From Orthonyx spaldingii (lineage: Eukaryota > Chordata > Aves > Passeriformes > Orthonychidae): 64,000 nt of DNA. Under the pieces are notes generated by a model. That model was not told the DNA's origin. It saw only the letters and a list, made by a program, of their open reading frames with translations, and did not search any database. The translations under genes were made by a program, and so were the position numbers. The stretch spans positions 2,262,078 to 2,326,077 of the forward strand of contig VZTJ01000523.1 of NCBI GenBank assembly GCA_013397795.1, in the 5' to 3' direction. Shown one piece after another: positions 12,709-24,846 of this stretch (position 1 is its first letter; every line of letters starts with the position of its first letter).

Positions 12709-15700
12709 AATACATGTTATCTTTCATTGTGCATCAAATGACAAAATTTAAAATTGCTTTGCAGGGAAAAACCACTCAGGCACTTCCAGCTCGTGGCACA
12801 TCACCCCTGGCTCCGACCACGCTCCCCTCACACCTTCCACCAGCCTGAATCCCAGACAGCTCGGTCGGAAATTTCCAGCTGGGATTTGTCCCTTCCCACC
12901 TCTCCAGGGCTCCTCCAGCCCGGCAGCTCCTGCAGCAGCCCAGTTATGCAATGATTTCGTGGCCCTTCCCCTGCGTGAGGGGAAGTGCAGGCAGTTCAAG
13001 CTCTGCTGAGGAGTGTTTCTATTTCTGGCTGGTGCTCTGAGCCTCTGCCCTGCTCTGCGTGGGCTGGGGGGGAGGAAAACACTCACACGGTGATTGGAGT
13101 GATTTCGCCTTGAATGGAGATGTGCAAAACCCCCGGTTTGGGTGGGGATGGGATGAATGTGTTGCTCTGCCCTTGAAAAGCGGGAGGAGGTGCTTGTGTC
13201 TCTTCCAACTGAGAAAAACCCCTGACTCTTCATGCCTCACCTACACACCACATCCCAGGTAAAAAATGGAATTCTCAGGATGCCTCAAAGTCCATTAAAC
13301 CCAGCAGAGCTCCTCCTGGCCAGGGAAAGCAGGCTGGAGTTTGCCTTTCCATGCATAAACACCACGTTCCATAAACACGGAGCTGCCCGTCCTCGCCTGA
13401 CCCTGAGCTGGATCAAAAGATCAATAAGATTTCTGTTTGCATCATTTATCTGTAACTTCAGATGCCTTTAAGCAACAAATTTACTAAATTCTTCATCATT
13501 CTGACTTAACCAGAAAGCAGCAATCATTTCTTCCGTCAGAGTGGGAGCACGGAGCTGTTTGCTCTTAAATTCAGTACCTGGTGTGGGTTTGCTCTCAAAC
13601 TCTGTCCTCGCTGGCTGAGCATCCCAAATATTTACCAAGCCACAGAAGGCAAGGTGGGAAAGGCCAGCTTCATTTATTTATCCTAAACCTCTGGGCAACA
13701 CAAATGCTGGGCTGCTCTGGTGCCATTTAAATATTTATATAAAGCCATCAGCTGCTTGACCTGTTCCCTTCTTTATTAAACAGATCCTGTGGATAAATGA
13801 ACGAAGCTTCTGCCACTTCCATGGGGATTTGGAGCCAAATCCCACAGTTTGCTGTGACTTGGGGGTGGAATTCTCTTCTGCCATAAGCAATCCCCCGATG
13901 ATGAACTTTTCTCCCAGTCTGATGGATCACTATTCCAACAAGTGTCTCCTTTCAGGATGAGAGCCCACACTCCTCCACTCCCTGCGCTCATTTAATCAGC
14001 CTTTTGGGAAGAGGAAAATTCGGAATGTCTTAGCCTTCATTATATTTTAATTGATTTTTTTTTTATAGCTTTCCTGATTAGTTTTGAGTTGGTTTTTTAA
14101 CGACACTTCCCCTCGGTCATTTTTTACCTCAGTCTGAAGGAACCTGTCACGTTCTGCAGCCTCCCCCCTGCTCTGCCCTCGTTCATTTTTCATTCAGCTC
14201 CTGGAAGTGGCTGCAGGATCTTTCCAATTCCGGGTTATTAATCAATCACCAGCCAGGATCCGAGCTGGCATCTCCACAACAAACCCACAACAAACCTGCT
14301 CTCAGCACAGCTCGCCATTCACGTTCGGGGTGATTTTTCTTTCGTGTCCTGCATTATGAATGTATTTATTATGTTATATCCTCACACCCTGACAGGCAGT
14401 GGGTGTTGTTTTCCAGGGATGACGCAGGAAGGCTTTGTTCCCATGTGCTGCCTCCTGCTCCTGACAAAGCCACTGGTGTGGATGTTCTCACAGAAGCTCC
14501 TCTTCCATGAATCCACGAATTTGGTGGAATTTTCAACCCTTTGCACCACCCATTTCAACCTCAGCTTATCTTCCTCCACCTCCTCAAGAATTTTCCACCA
14601 TGTGGAGACCCTTGAAACCCTCCTTAGGTCAAGTTTTCCTCAATTTGCTAGGGAAAAGTCCTCAGCTCTTCACCTGTGGTTTTATAAATCCTTCTGGACT
14701 CGTGTGGCTGTTCTCTGGGCTTTTGGTTGCAGTTGGTTTTATTTAAAAAGAAAAAAAAAAGTTAATGTTTTAAAACCCAACCAAAAAAAGATATAAAAGT
14801 TGCAAACTGTTTTAAGTGCATTTGATATAAAATAATATTTAAAAAAAGAGAAGAGCTGCATGCTGTGTGCCCCCACATCCCTCTGGGCAGGGCTCAACCA
14901 CCTCCTCTTCCCTCACCCAGCACTGGCAGCACCTTCTGCACTTTTGGGTGAGCATGGGACACCCCAAAGGCGTTGCCTCGTTTAGCATTCCAAGATCCAG
15001 TTGGATTTCAAGCACCATTTCCCAGCTGGGCAATGAACTCTACTCTGAAAATCCACAGAAAATCGATGAGTGCCCACCCCTGTGTTCATTATAGAGCCAC
15101 GAGCTAAAAAAAGCCACCTTTTCACCTTCCTGAGGAGGATTTGGGCAGAACCAGTAAAAGATACCTGTAATAAACCTGCTCTGAGCCAGGCTGCAGCTCA
15201 GCCACGTCATCAGCAGAAGAAACTGTTCTGTTTCATTAATTTTGCAGAAAATGTATGGGAGCTTCTGCCTAATGAATACTAATAGACCCTTTAAAGCTCA
15301 TTTACCAAATCCTTACAATTAAAGGACAATGGGAGGCATCACTTACAGAGCACATCTGAGCAGCGCCGAAATATTCTATTTGTTTCTCCCAATAATTGCA
15401 AAATAAAATACATTGATTGCTCCATATTTATGAATTCAAGAGCTATTTGGGTCTGCACTCTGTGTGATGAAGGTTACAAAAGCATCTTAATGCAAAAGAC
15501 AAGGAAAACTCGAAAACTGCATGAAATTTGGGAAATAAGACCTCGTGAGTCAGTCATTTACTCATGTTCTCTCCCACCAAAGCACGGGGAGGATGATGCA
15601 AACAGGATGTGGGAGGATTTGTGGATATTTATGAGCAGGTGCTCTTCAGCTGGAGTCAGGTTTGAGCTAATTGGCACCTGAGGCAGAGGCTGCCAGGGGA

Positions 15701-15796
15701 TTTCGGTGGGAGCAGGAATTCTGCTGCAGAGTGTCCTTGGATTTACAGCAGAATCTGTGCCAGAGTCACTCCAGGCACAGCACTGAGCAGCACAGG
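12709..15796. other. Gene-free DNA
   Basis: I see no supported gene or recognisable interspersed repeat. Short A and T homopolymers occur (for example near 14748-14760). Confidence 0.45.
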
Positions 15797-16076
15797 GAGT
15801 CCCAGGATGGTTTGGGTTGGAAAGGACCTTAAATCCCATCCCATCCCATCCCACCTCTGCCATGGGCAGGACACCTTCCACTATCCCTGAGTGCTCCAAA
15901 CCCTGTCCAGCCTGGCCTTGGACACTTCCAGAGATCCAGGGGCAGCCAGAGCTTCTCTGGGAAATCCATTCCAGGGCCTCCCCACTCTCTCAGGGAGGAA
16001 TTTCTTCCTGATATCCCACCTAACCCTTCCCTCTGGCAGTGGGAAGCCATTCCTGCCCCATTCCCCTCTGTCCATG
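15797..16076 (-). mobile_element. CR1 LINE 3' fragment with internal CCCAT expansion
   Basis: Reverse-oriented CR1 3' end: CCCAGGATGGTTTGGGTTGG, GCCATGGGCAGGACACCTTC, AGATCCAGGGGCAGCCAGAG and the TTTCTTCCTGATATCCCACC block are all present. A small CCCAT pentamer run (about 15836-15855) has expanded inside it. Confidence 0.9.
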
Positions 16077-18479
16077 GAGAGCAGTGACAATGAACAGGCT
16101 CTGCTGGGGTGCTGCAGCCCTTCAGCCCTGCCTTCCATGAGTTCTTCCCAACAGGAATCTGGGAGAGGAGCCCAAACCCACTCTGCTGACCATGGTGGCA
16201 GTGTCCAACCTCTGCCCCTGCTGCCTTTCCCAGAGCTGGGTGGAAAGGGATGGGGTGGGTGCAGGAATTTGGGCCCTCCAGCCCAAACCTTGCAATAAAG
16301 GATTTCCAGTCAAGAGCCACCTTTTATTTCCAGTCTGCAGCCATTTCTTTTTGACATTGTTTCCTCTACAAAAACCATTTTGCCAGCTTTTTGCTGCTTC
16401 AGAGCAAGAAATAGCACAGAGCCGGCAGAGGAACCTCAAGGACTCCAGTGGTTGCAAAGGAATGTCAGAGGTGGGTGCATGGCTGGGTCCAGGGATGTTC
16501 CATGAGGGGTGGAATAAACAGAATGGAATAAACAGAAGCATCACCAAAAAGGGAAAAAGCTCCCATTGCATTTAAACCGTGGAGCTGAACCCCAGCACAA
16601 CAGTTCCCACTGCACTACTTGTCTTTGCTGAAAAATATCCTCCAGGCTCTTGGGTTTATTCTCAGGGCTCTGGGCACATCTCCACAGCATCCATCCATCT
16701 CCCTGCTGGTTTCCACATTCCCTGGTTAAACCCGTGCCTCCAGCAGTGCTGGATCTGTTGGTTATCACCTGCTAACGAAGCCATCAGTCTCTCCCAGATG
16801 AGGGGAACCAGACTCACGTGGTTCTCAGGGGCTCTTTAGTGATTTTTCATTATTTTTTAACCAATTTCTCTAAATCCACAAGCGCCGTTTTCAGTCTTCA
16901 GCCTTAACGTGCCCGTCCATCCCTCCTCTTGTTTCCCCGCATTCAGAAACCACCACCTGCAGCTCCGGGGAGGGATCAGCCTCTCAAAACACACAGATCA
17001 CCCCCAAAATGCTGCCAGCCCCAGCCAGTGGTGGTGACAGCACCTCTGTGGAACAGCTGGATGCTGATACTCAGCCCCAGACCCATCAGGGCTGTTCCTG
17101 GGGGGAAAAAGCTCCATAAGGCTGCAGAGCCAATGGGATTTAATAATTTAGTGGGTTTTTCTTCCAAGCATCATTTATTAGCTCTTTACAGAGCTGTTTG
17201 CTGCTCACTCAGAAACTAAAGCCAATATTCTTTGTGAGTGTGTGGCTGTAATGCTGTTAAACTTCACAAAACCCATCAGCAGTGATTTGGCCCCAGGTAT
17301 GAACAACTGAGTAGGAAAACAGCAGCGTTTTCCTGCTTGCCTGTGGATCTCAGGGGCCTGGCAGGCTCTTGTTGCAGCAGATCCTGGCTGGACGTGGCTC
17401 TTGGACATGGTCACATTCCCCATGGAACCAGTGCCTTGTGCCAGGCAATGAATGCTTTGGACACCCACCAAAACCTCCTCTGAGTCATTCTGAAACCTCA
17501 AAGTGCTGATCAGCATTGCTGGGGCTGATCAGGAAGCCCTGGGAAAGAGGGAGGAAAGCTTTCACTTTGCTCTTTTTTTATAATTATCTTTTATTGAATG
17601 AATTCTTTTGCTTCAGTGGGTTCTGAGGTGGGAGCGCTTCTGAAGTGCCGCACACGGGGATGGCACCAGAAATGTTTAAGGGCAGAAAAAAAAAAAAAAT
17701 CAGACTGAATCCATCAGCAGCTTCTTCCTCCTCAAATAGTCTTTTTTAACCAATGCAGGACTGGGATGAGCCACCAAACCTGCCCTGGGAGGAGTGGCAG
17801 AAAGCTGTGACACCTCACGCTGGTCCTGTCACTCCTCCGAGGTGCGGGGCCGGGTCATTCCCATGGAAACGTCGTCAGCGCGGGCCCGGGGAAGGGATAT
17901 GGCCGTGGTTAAGTGGCCCTGACACTAATGATATAATTAGCTGTGTTAAAAGTCATGGCTGGGAGCAGCTACTTTGTTTCCAGGGGGACTGAAGTGCCAT
18001 AAATAACGATGTCCGGCGGTGTTTCCACAGAGCCGCCGTCGCCGGCAGAGCGGGACAGAGGGTCCTTCATGGCCAAAGGGCCAAAGGCTCCTTTCTGCCT
18101 CCCAAAATGGCAAAGCCGAGATCACCAAGCCTCATCCTGACCAGGGGAGCAGCTCCAGGCTGGGATCCTTCTTCCTTGGCTTCCCACGGGTGTTGAGCAC
18201 CTCTCGTTTTGTACATTCGCAGAAGCACAGGCTGGTTTTACCTAAACCACGCTCTCCCAGAGCCCCACCTGAGTGTCTGTCCTGTTTTCTTGTTATGACC
18301 TGACTTAGAAACCACAGGGAAAAATCCCATTTTAGTTCAGGAAAGCACCTAAATGTACCCAGGGCCGTGTCTCAGTGAAAGGAGCACAACACACGTGCCT
18401 GGCTCACACCTTGGATGGGAATGCTTGTGACACTTGGGTTTCCTACAGTAAGAGTTGAGAAATTCATTCACTGGATACA
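16077..18479. other. Gene-free DNA with one CpG-rich patch
   Basis: I recognise no gene. A 13-base A run lies near 17686-17698. A CpG-enriched patch at 17820-18070 is listed separately. Confidence 0.45.
17820..18070. promoter_or_regulatory. CpG-enriched patch, candidate distal regulatory element
   Basis: Within AT-leaning DNA this patch has many CpGs, a CCCATGGAAACGTCGTCAGC block resembling an RFX half site next to a CRE-like core, a TAATGATATAATTAG homeodomain-type motif and a second CpG cluster (AGCCGCCGTCGCCGGCAGAG). There is no open frame with domain similarity. Function is inferred from composition only. Confidence 0.25.
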
Positions 18480-18515
18480 ATATTTAAAGGTCTTTCCCAA
18501 CCTAAATGATCCTCA
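18480..18515 (+). mobile_element. Possible degraded CR1 tail
   Basis: TTTAAAGGTCTTTCCCAACC followed by AAATGATCC resembles the last 35 bp of a CR1 element. It is too short and diverged to be sure. Confidence 0.4.
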
Positions 18516-18712
18516 TGTTCCACAACTGTTTGGGATGGAACTTCTGGTTTAATCGATTTTAAGGAAGTGCGATGGGTTGTTGGTACTTTGATATGGGAAG
18601 GTCACAGCTCTTTCTCCTGACCTGGGGGTAAATCAGCCACACCAGGCAGGTGGCATATCCAAATCCTTGCTTGGGCAATGCCTTTGCCTGGGAGCTGCCA
18701 GAGACAAGCAGG

Positions 18713-18837
18713 CAATACCATAAAAAGGGATATATTCCAACACCACAAATAGGGATATATTCCAATACCATAAAAAGGGATATATTCCAACACCACAAAT
18801 AGGGATATATTCCAATACCGTAAAAAGGGATCTATTC
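18713..18837. repeat. Minisatellite: five 25-bp units in A-B-A-B-A order
   Basis: Five tandem 25-bp units share the core GGGATATATTC. Units 1, 3 and 5 begin CAATACC(A/G)TAAAAA, while units 2 and 4 begin CAACACCACAAAT. The array is therefore best read as a 50-bp higher-order unit repeated two and a half times. The fifth unit carries two substitutions (CGTAAAA and GATCTATTC). It opens artificial minus-strand frames. There are no spacers, so it is not a CRISPR. Confidence 0.95.
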
Positions 18838-20500
18838 TGACATCCATTCAGATCTTTTAGACAGAACCACGAGCTGCAATTTCAGCCTATTGTCTGGGAA
18901 ATGTCAGGAGCTGAGAAAACGCTGGAGGAAGAAATTGTTGGCATGAATGGTGAGAGCACTGCGGGGTCGCCTCATCTCGAGCTGGGAATTGTCATCCTCC
19001 TGCTGCTCCGTGGGGAAAACGGGAGGGCAAAGCCGGCCCTGGGCAGCTCCCAGGACATGGAAACTCGGCCGGTTCAGAAATCCAGGAACATATGGGCGGC
19101 ATCCTGTCCCTGTCTGTCCCAGCAGCAAAGCAGAAGGAGTGTGAATAAACTCCTATCAGCAACAGGGTGGGAATATGTACAGGAAAATGAAATAGAGGAT
19201 GGGGGGAAGGGGTTCCTGTTGGACGATGGGCTTGGGAGGGAGCGGGGCTGCGTCGTGGAGGGGTTTGCTCTTCCCATGCACCCAGACATGAGGAAAATGA
19301 AATAAAAACGCCATTAACCTGGGGATGTACAAGCACACGCTGCCCATAAACATCCACGATCTGCATCCAGCTCTCCAGAGGACTTATTTTTACTTTTATT
19401 TTGGAATCCTAAGCAGAGTGAGCAGCCTTCGAGTGTATTTATTACGGTCTTGAATCGCTTTCCATGGTAACTAATTGTGATTTCCGAGGCACAGGTTCTG
19501 CAATGGCACAGGATGAAATGGAGCTGAATGTGGAGGCAGCTGGGAAGAAGAAAATCGCTTGCTTATGAAATAGTATTTAATGATGGGGATTGATGGAGCA
19601 GAAAAAATGGGGGTGGCAGCTACTAGAACACAAAACAGCTCCCTCTCAGCTTCATCTATTTCCTCAGATTTTGAATTCCTCAGGAAAGCATCTGGTGAAT
19701 ATTTAAGGAAGGGAAACTCCCCTATATGTGCTGCCTTCTCACTTCCCCACTTCCCATTTTGTTGAGGCAAACTCTTAAAAATCCAACTGTATAAATGAAA
19801 CAGGAAATTAAATGATTATTGAATGGTGTTGGCTGTTTAAAATAATGGGAGGGCTTTTACAAAAATTTACCCATTGCATGGTGAAAAACAGGTGAAAAAA
19901 AACCTGTTTTGAGCAATGTTGGATAAAATTGAGGAAAAAAGGTTTCCCTTGAGTGCAGGGGTCTTGCTGCCCTCCCACACCCAGAGCCTGGGATGGCTCT
20001 GGTGTCCAAGGAAGAGCTGAGCAGAGCTGGGGAAAACACTGAGGACCATTTTGAGTCAATTGGGAATTTCCAAGCTCTCACATGGGGTCAAAACCTCTGG
20101 AATGTTCCTGCCCCTCCTCTGTAAGCCTCTGAGAGTCTGTGGGATTTAACAGCTATGACACCTCTCCCAGAGAAAGAACAATATTGTCTTGTCCTCTTTA
20201 AAAACTCTGAATTAATAAACAGTAGTGCAAAACCCAGTCCGTGAAACAAAAACCCCCCTAAAAATCCCAAACCCAAGGCCCCAAAATCCAGGAAATCCAA
20301 GTAAACAGCCAGAAATGTAAGTGTGATGAGTGTGGTTATGTTGCCCACCTAAAAACTCACAAGTTTGTGGGAGTTTCTCTGCCCTTGGTCTGACATCACC
20401 AGAAATCTTGTATAAATATGGGATTCAATTTATGGGGATGTGCATTCAGCATAGGTAAAAATTACCTCTATGGAGATGTAAAATTCAATCCTTTGTCATT
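18838..20500. other. Gene-free DNA
   Basis: I see no supported gene. The short open frames on both strands have no recognisable motifs. Confidence 0.4.
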
Positions 20501-23500
20501 GAAGTATTCATTTTATTGACCCAGCAGACAGTCAGGTTTTTATTATATAAATATAGAGATGTAGGCACTTCCAATGTGAGTATTTGACACGAGCCTGGTG
20601 ACAATGAGCAGGGAGCCATTCCAAGGCATGGGAGATCCACGGGAACGCTCTGGAACCTTCCCTGTGGCTCTGCCAGGATGAACCTGAGCCTGTGGTTTAT
20701 CCACCTGAGGAACTGCAACCAAATTTTCATTTCTCTTGCGGTTACCCCGCTCCAGTTTGGCTTCCTGGAGAAACCTGCCTGCTCCAGGGGGAGCAATGAA
20801 GGGATGACAGGAAACCACACGTTAATAAAATGTTCTTTTAATGATCACCCCCCAAATACCCAAAGGCACCAGTCAACACCGTGGACTAATGACCTACAAA
20901 ATGGTGGGATTCGTACACATTTGTAGCATTACAATATTTTTTTCCACAGCTTCAGATGGCACATTAAGAGGAATATTTCATCTGCAACAGCTTTGTCCTG
21001 AACGCCCTTCCATGTGATTAATTTAACAGAAAAAGGATCAAACCAAAACTGAGCTCGCTGCCCTCCTTTCTCCAGGTATTTCTGCAGCTCATCTTCAATC
21101 CACACCTGTGTAACTCCAAATTTATTCCCAATTTATCTCTGTAACTCCTCTAACACCACACAAATCCCCTCACAGATCCACAGGCTCCGGGTAACGCAAG
21201 GAGAGGCAACACCTCCACTGAGGACAATTTACATTTCTTTTATCCATTGCAAAAACCTCTGTAACATGTCGAGTATAAAGCACACAAAATACACTTGAAA
21301 GGAACTACCATAAAGTATTTGCTTCAAATAGACCTTTTACAACATAACACAAAATTCAAAGGACAGTTTTTTTTAGGAAAGCACTTGAAACTGTAACACT
21401 TAGGTCCTGACAACATTAGATTACTTTAAGCTGTAAACCCTAATAAGTTTTGTGATTAAATAAAATCAGCATTACAATTTCCAGGCATTATAATCATTGA
21501 ACAGATTGTAACAACGAGATATAATGCAAACATGAAGCTCAGGAGACTGGCACTGAGAAAACTCTCGATTCTTTGTAGATTTAGATCTGCACATGATAAA
21601 ATCAGTAACAACTGGAGAAGAGGTTCCAATATTTCATCCTACACACTGATCTCAGTGCTTTGCAAGCAGCAGTCAATACATCATCCCCTTTTTAATATTA
21701 CTTTACAGAGCCATTATGACCTTGAAAAAAAATCTCCAGGTCAATTACTGCTGCCAGGTATCAATAGAACATCTGGAAGGAAATAATTAAAACCACCAGG
21801 TTTTGTTAATTGCCCCTGCAGGAGTAGATGCACGAGATTTTATATATGTAGGGCTAAATAAATTACATTTATATGCTTACATATACAAAATCACAACCTC
21901 AACCTTCAGAACTGAACTACCTCTAGGTAAGAAATATAAGACCTTTTTCCATAAATTTAAAGGGTTTATTTATACCTGAGAGATTTTTGCATATTGATGT
22001 TGTTGTACCTTAGCCTGTAGGTGCTCCCCTAAGTCTTTCCTCTTTCCTGGGGTACAAAGCCCATTGCAGCCAGGTGGATTCTTCCCACCAGCTCCATGGA
22101 CTTTGGCTGAGCCCTTCCTTACCTAACCTGGATCAACAGAGAGGTGACAGAGTTCAATCCATATTTAAATAAAGTTCTGTACAAGTGCACAGGCTGGTTT
22201 ATACAAATCCACAGCGAGTTCCCCACTCCTGATACTTCCACAACCTCTGATTTAAACAGGATGATATTCCTTTACCCAATGCATGTTTCTACTTGTTGGT
22301 CAGAGAACACCTCAGTGAAAAATTTTTCTGGGTATTGGATCACTGGCCATGCAAAACACAATGAAAATGCTCCTTGCTGCCTGACCTGTTCCCTGGTTCT
22401 TGGGAATATCAACCCATTTTTCTGCCCAGCAACCAAGGAAACCAGGAGTGGAGGAGTAATAAATCAAAGTGGCTACACCACATTAAGGTCACAGGCCAGT
22501 GAAGATGGACTGAGACTTTCCAACAAATCTAGAGAGATTTGGAGCCTCATTCCTCCTGAAATTTAAGGCATTTGGATGCCTGATTCCTACAGATTCCCCA
22601 GCCCAGCTCTCAGCTCCTCATCCCTGCAGATCCCGAGCAGTAGCAGGAACATGACCCACGTAAGGCTCTTACAGAATTTCACAGTGCTATTTAATATGGC
22701 AAACACCAAACTAAATGTAAAGATTCCCTTTGTCATCCAGACAGATCAATTAAAACAGAAAGAAAAAGAATCCACCATGTCTCACTCCATTTTGCTCCTG
22801 ACAGGGGGAATTCTCTGGAAGTGCTTTCATGCAAATATGGTGTTACCGTAGCTGATCACAGAGCAATTAGAATTGATGGTTTTATTTAAAGTTTAACCAA
22901 TGGAAAGGTCTTAGTGGAAGTGGAATAAAGTGTGCTTTCAGACACCAGATTGGACATACCTGAAAAATCAGCAAAAGTAACAGTACTCTATTCATGAAAG
23001 ACATCACAGAATGAATCAGCTTCATCAACAAACTGTTCTCATGTTGCAGAAATATCATTTTTTGCATTGTATTTTACAGAAAAAAATTTGACTTTAGTGT
23101 TGATGGTCAGCAAAGCTGTCTTTGAACAATTCTTTGTTCAAATGTACAGGAATATAATGGGAAAAAGTGAAGCTACATTTCACTGGCAATCGGACTTCAT
23201 AGACCTTAGAAATTTTAGAAATGTTTGACTTAAAACAGCACATTTATGGACCACATTTCAGTGTAAAATAAATCAAACTCTTGTGCCCAAATAGAAGAAA
23301 TTCCTAAGGCCTGACATCTGTTGTAAAAGGATGCAATGCAGCCACTGCTTTGGAGCAGGAGGAGATGAGGATGGACATGACAGGGACGACACAGCGAAGT
23401 CGATGTAAGAAACTCTACAGCTTGCATTTCCAGTTGGCTGTTCCCATTTTATACCCACACCCTTTCCAAACCTCCTTTTCATGCTATTCCTTCTTGTTCC

Positions 23501-24846
23501 ATATTCCTTTTCCCATGTTTGGTTTTGGTGACACCACCTTAGATCCATCTGTCCCAAACCTGCTCATCCTGGAGCGAACCCTCCGCCCGTCGCTGCTACA
23601 AACACTTTGCAACCCCAGGGTGTGTTTCCCTTTCCATGTTTCCCTTTCCACATTTCCATAATTCAGGAGCTCTCCGGCACCATTTCCAACATTTCATGGA
23701 GCAACTGGCACAGGGAGGCACTTATGTGACATGTTTAAAACTTATCTTTGGTAAACACTCACACACACACACACACACAAATGTGTAACTCATGTTTTGC
23801 TTCCTGATTGTAAATGCTTGTTTGCTACTGGTGGATGTGTGCAGGTATCTAAACACAGACAGGACTTTATCAGTACAAAATAGTTTTTCAAATGCCACTG
23901 CCAAGGATTTGTTTTAATTCACCTAAAAATAGCGCAGTCCTGGGCTTTTGGAGTTTTTCCTGACTCTGTTTGTTGCGCATTAAAGCAGCTCTGATCGATA
24001 ACAAATTAGCAATAGAAAGCGAGCCCAGTCTGCTCAATTTTCACCTCCTTTCTCATTCTCTTGCCTTGGTTTTCAAGACCAATTTAATCAGAATAGTTGT
24101 ATCTCTTACAGCTTTCATTATCTGTGAGGCAGATCCTGGGCTCTGACGCTGCCTGACTTGAGCAGCCAAATCGTTCACTGGGATCAGTGGAAATTTTGGA
24201 TACACAAAATGCTGAGTCTGCTCTTGGCAGGGGCGTTTCCCACTCACCAGTACGAACCAGTACTCTGGGGAGGGGAGTGACCCCGAATCTCTGACTGACC
24301 TGAGGAACAATCAGCAGAGCTCACACCACCAAGAGATGACCCATCAACGTGTATTTTCAAAGGTGCTGCAAATAAATGCTGCTGGAACTGCATGGATAAA
24401 ACCAAGGGATGATTGACTTTGATGTACCCAGAGCACTGCCCCTTCAAACATCAGGAATTTCTGCAGAGAGGTATTTCATTGGCTTCAGTTTTCATTGACA
24501 CCATTTAAATTTTGCTTAAGAGTTATTTTTTTTTTTTTTTTAGAACCCAGAACTTAGTGCATTTCATTTTTATAAAATTAGAATACTTTATATCCATCTC
24601 TTTTCATTGCAAAAAAATACAGCCCAAACACACGTCAAGGTATAAACACTTCACGAATGACAGACGCTTCACTTATTTCACCTGCTTAACGGTGAGTTAG
24701 ACATTGATCAACCAAACAACTTTGGCAACTTGCACAAAAATATGTCCTTAACTCAAAAGTGCTGATAAAACTCGCTTTAATGAGGCCTTTATTAAGGAGA
24801 GAACTGGAAAGAGAGGAGTGGTGAGTGCTTGGAGGTCGGAGCGTTC
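20500..24846 (-). other. TENT5D: Probable TENT5D 3'UTR and downstream flank
   Basis: This is AT-rich, largely repeat-free sequence directly downstream of the TENT5D stop codon. It has several reverse-strand AATAAA signals (plus-strand TTTATT at about 24788, 22872, 21966 and 20511). Long 3'UTRs are usual in this gene family. Which signal is used cannot be decided from sequence alone, so the left boundary is approximate. It contains a CA dinucleotide run near 23757-23779 and a T16 tract near 24526. Confidence 0.4.
23757..23780. repeat. (CA)n microsatellite
   Basis: About eleven uninterrupted CA dinucleotides follow AAACACT. On the minus strand it is a GT run, and it probably lies within or just beyond the TENT5D 3'UTR. 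Confidence 0.9.

Noticed and set aside
18713..18837. CRISPR-like regular repeats
   Set aside because: The units are directly adjacent with no spacers, and the host is a vertebrate. It is a minisatellite.
22144..22566. 140-codon plus-strand frame in the TENT5D downstream region
   Set aside because: It is antisense to the probable 3'UTR, has no known motif, and its composition resembles the flanks.
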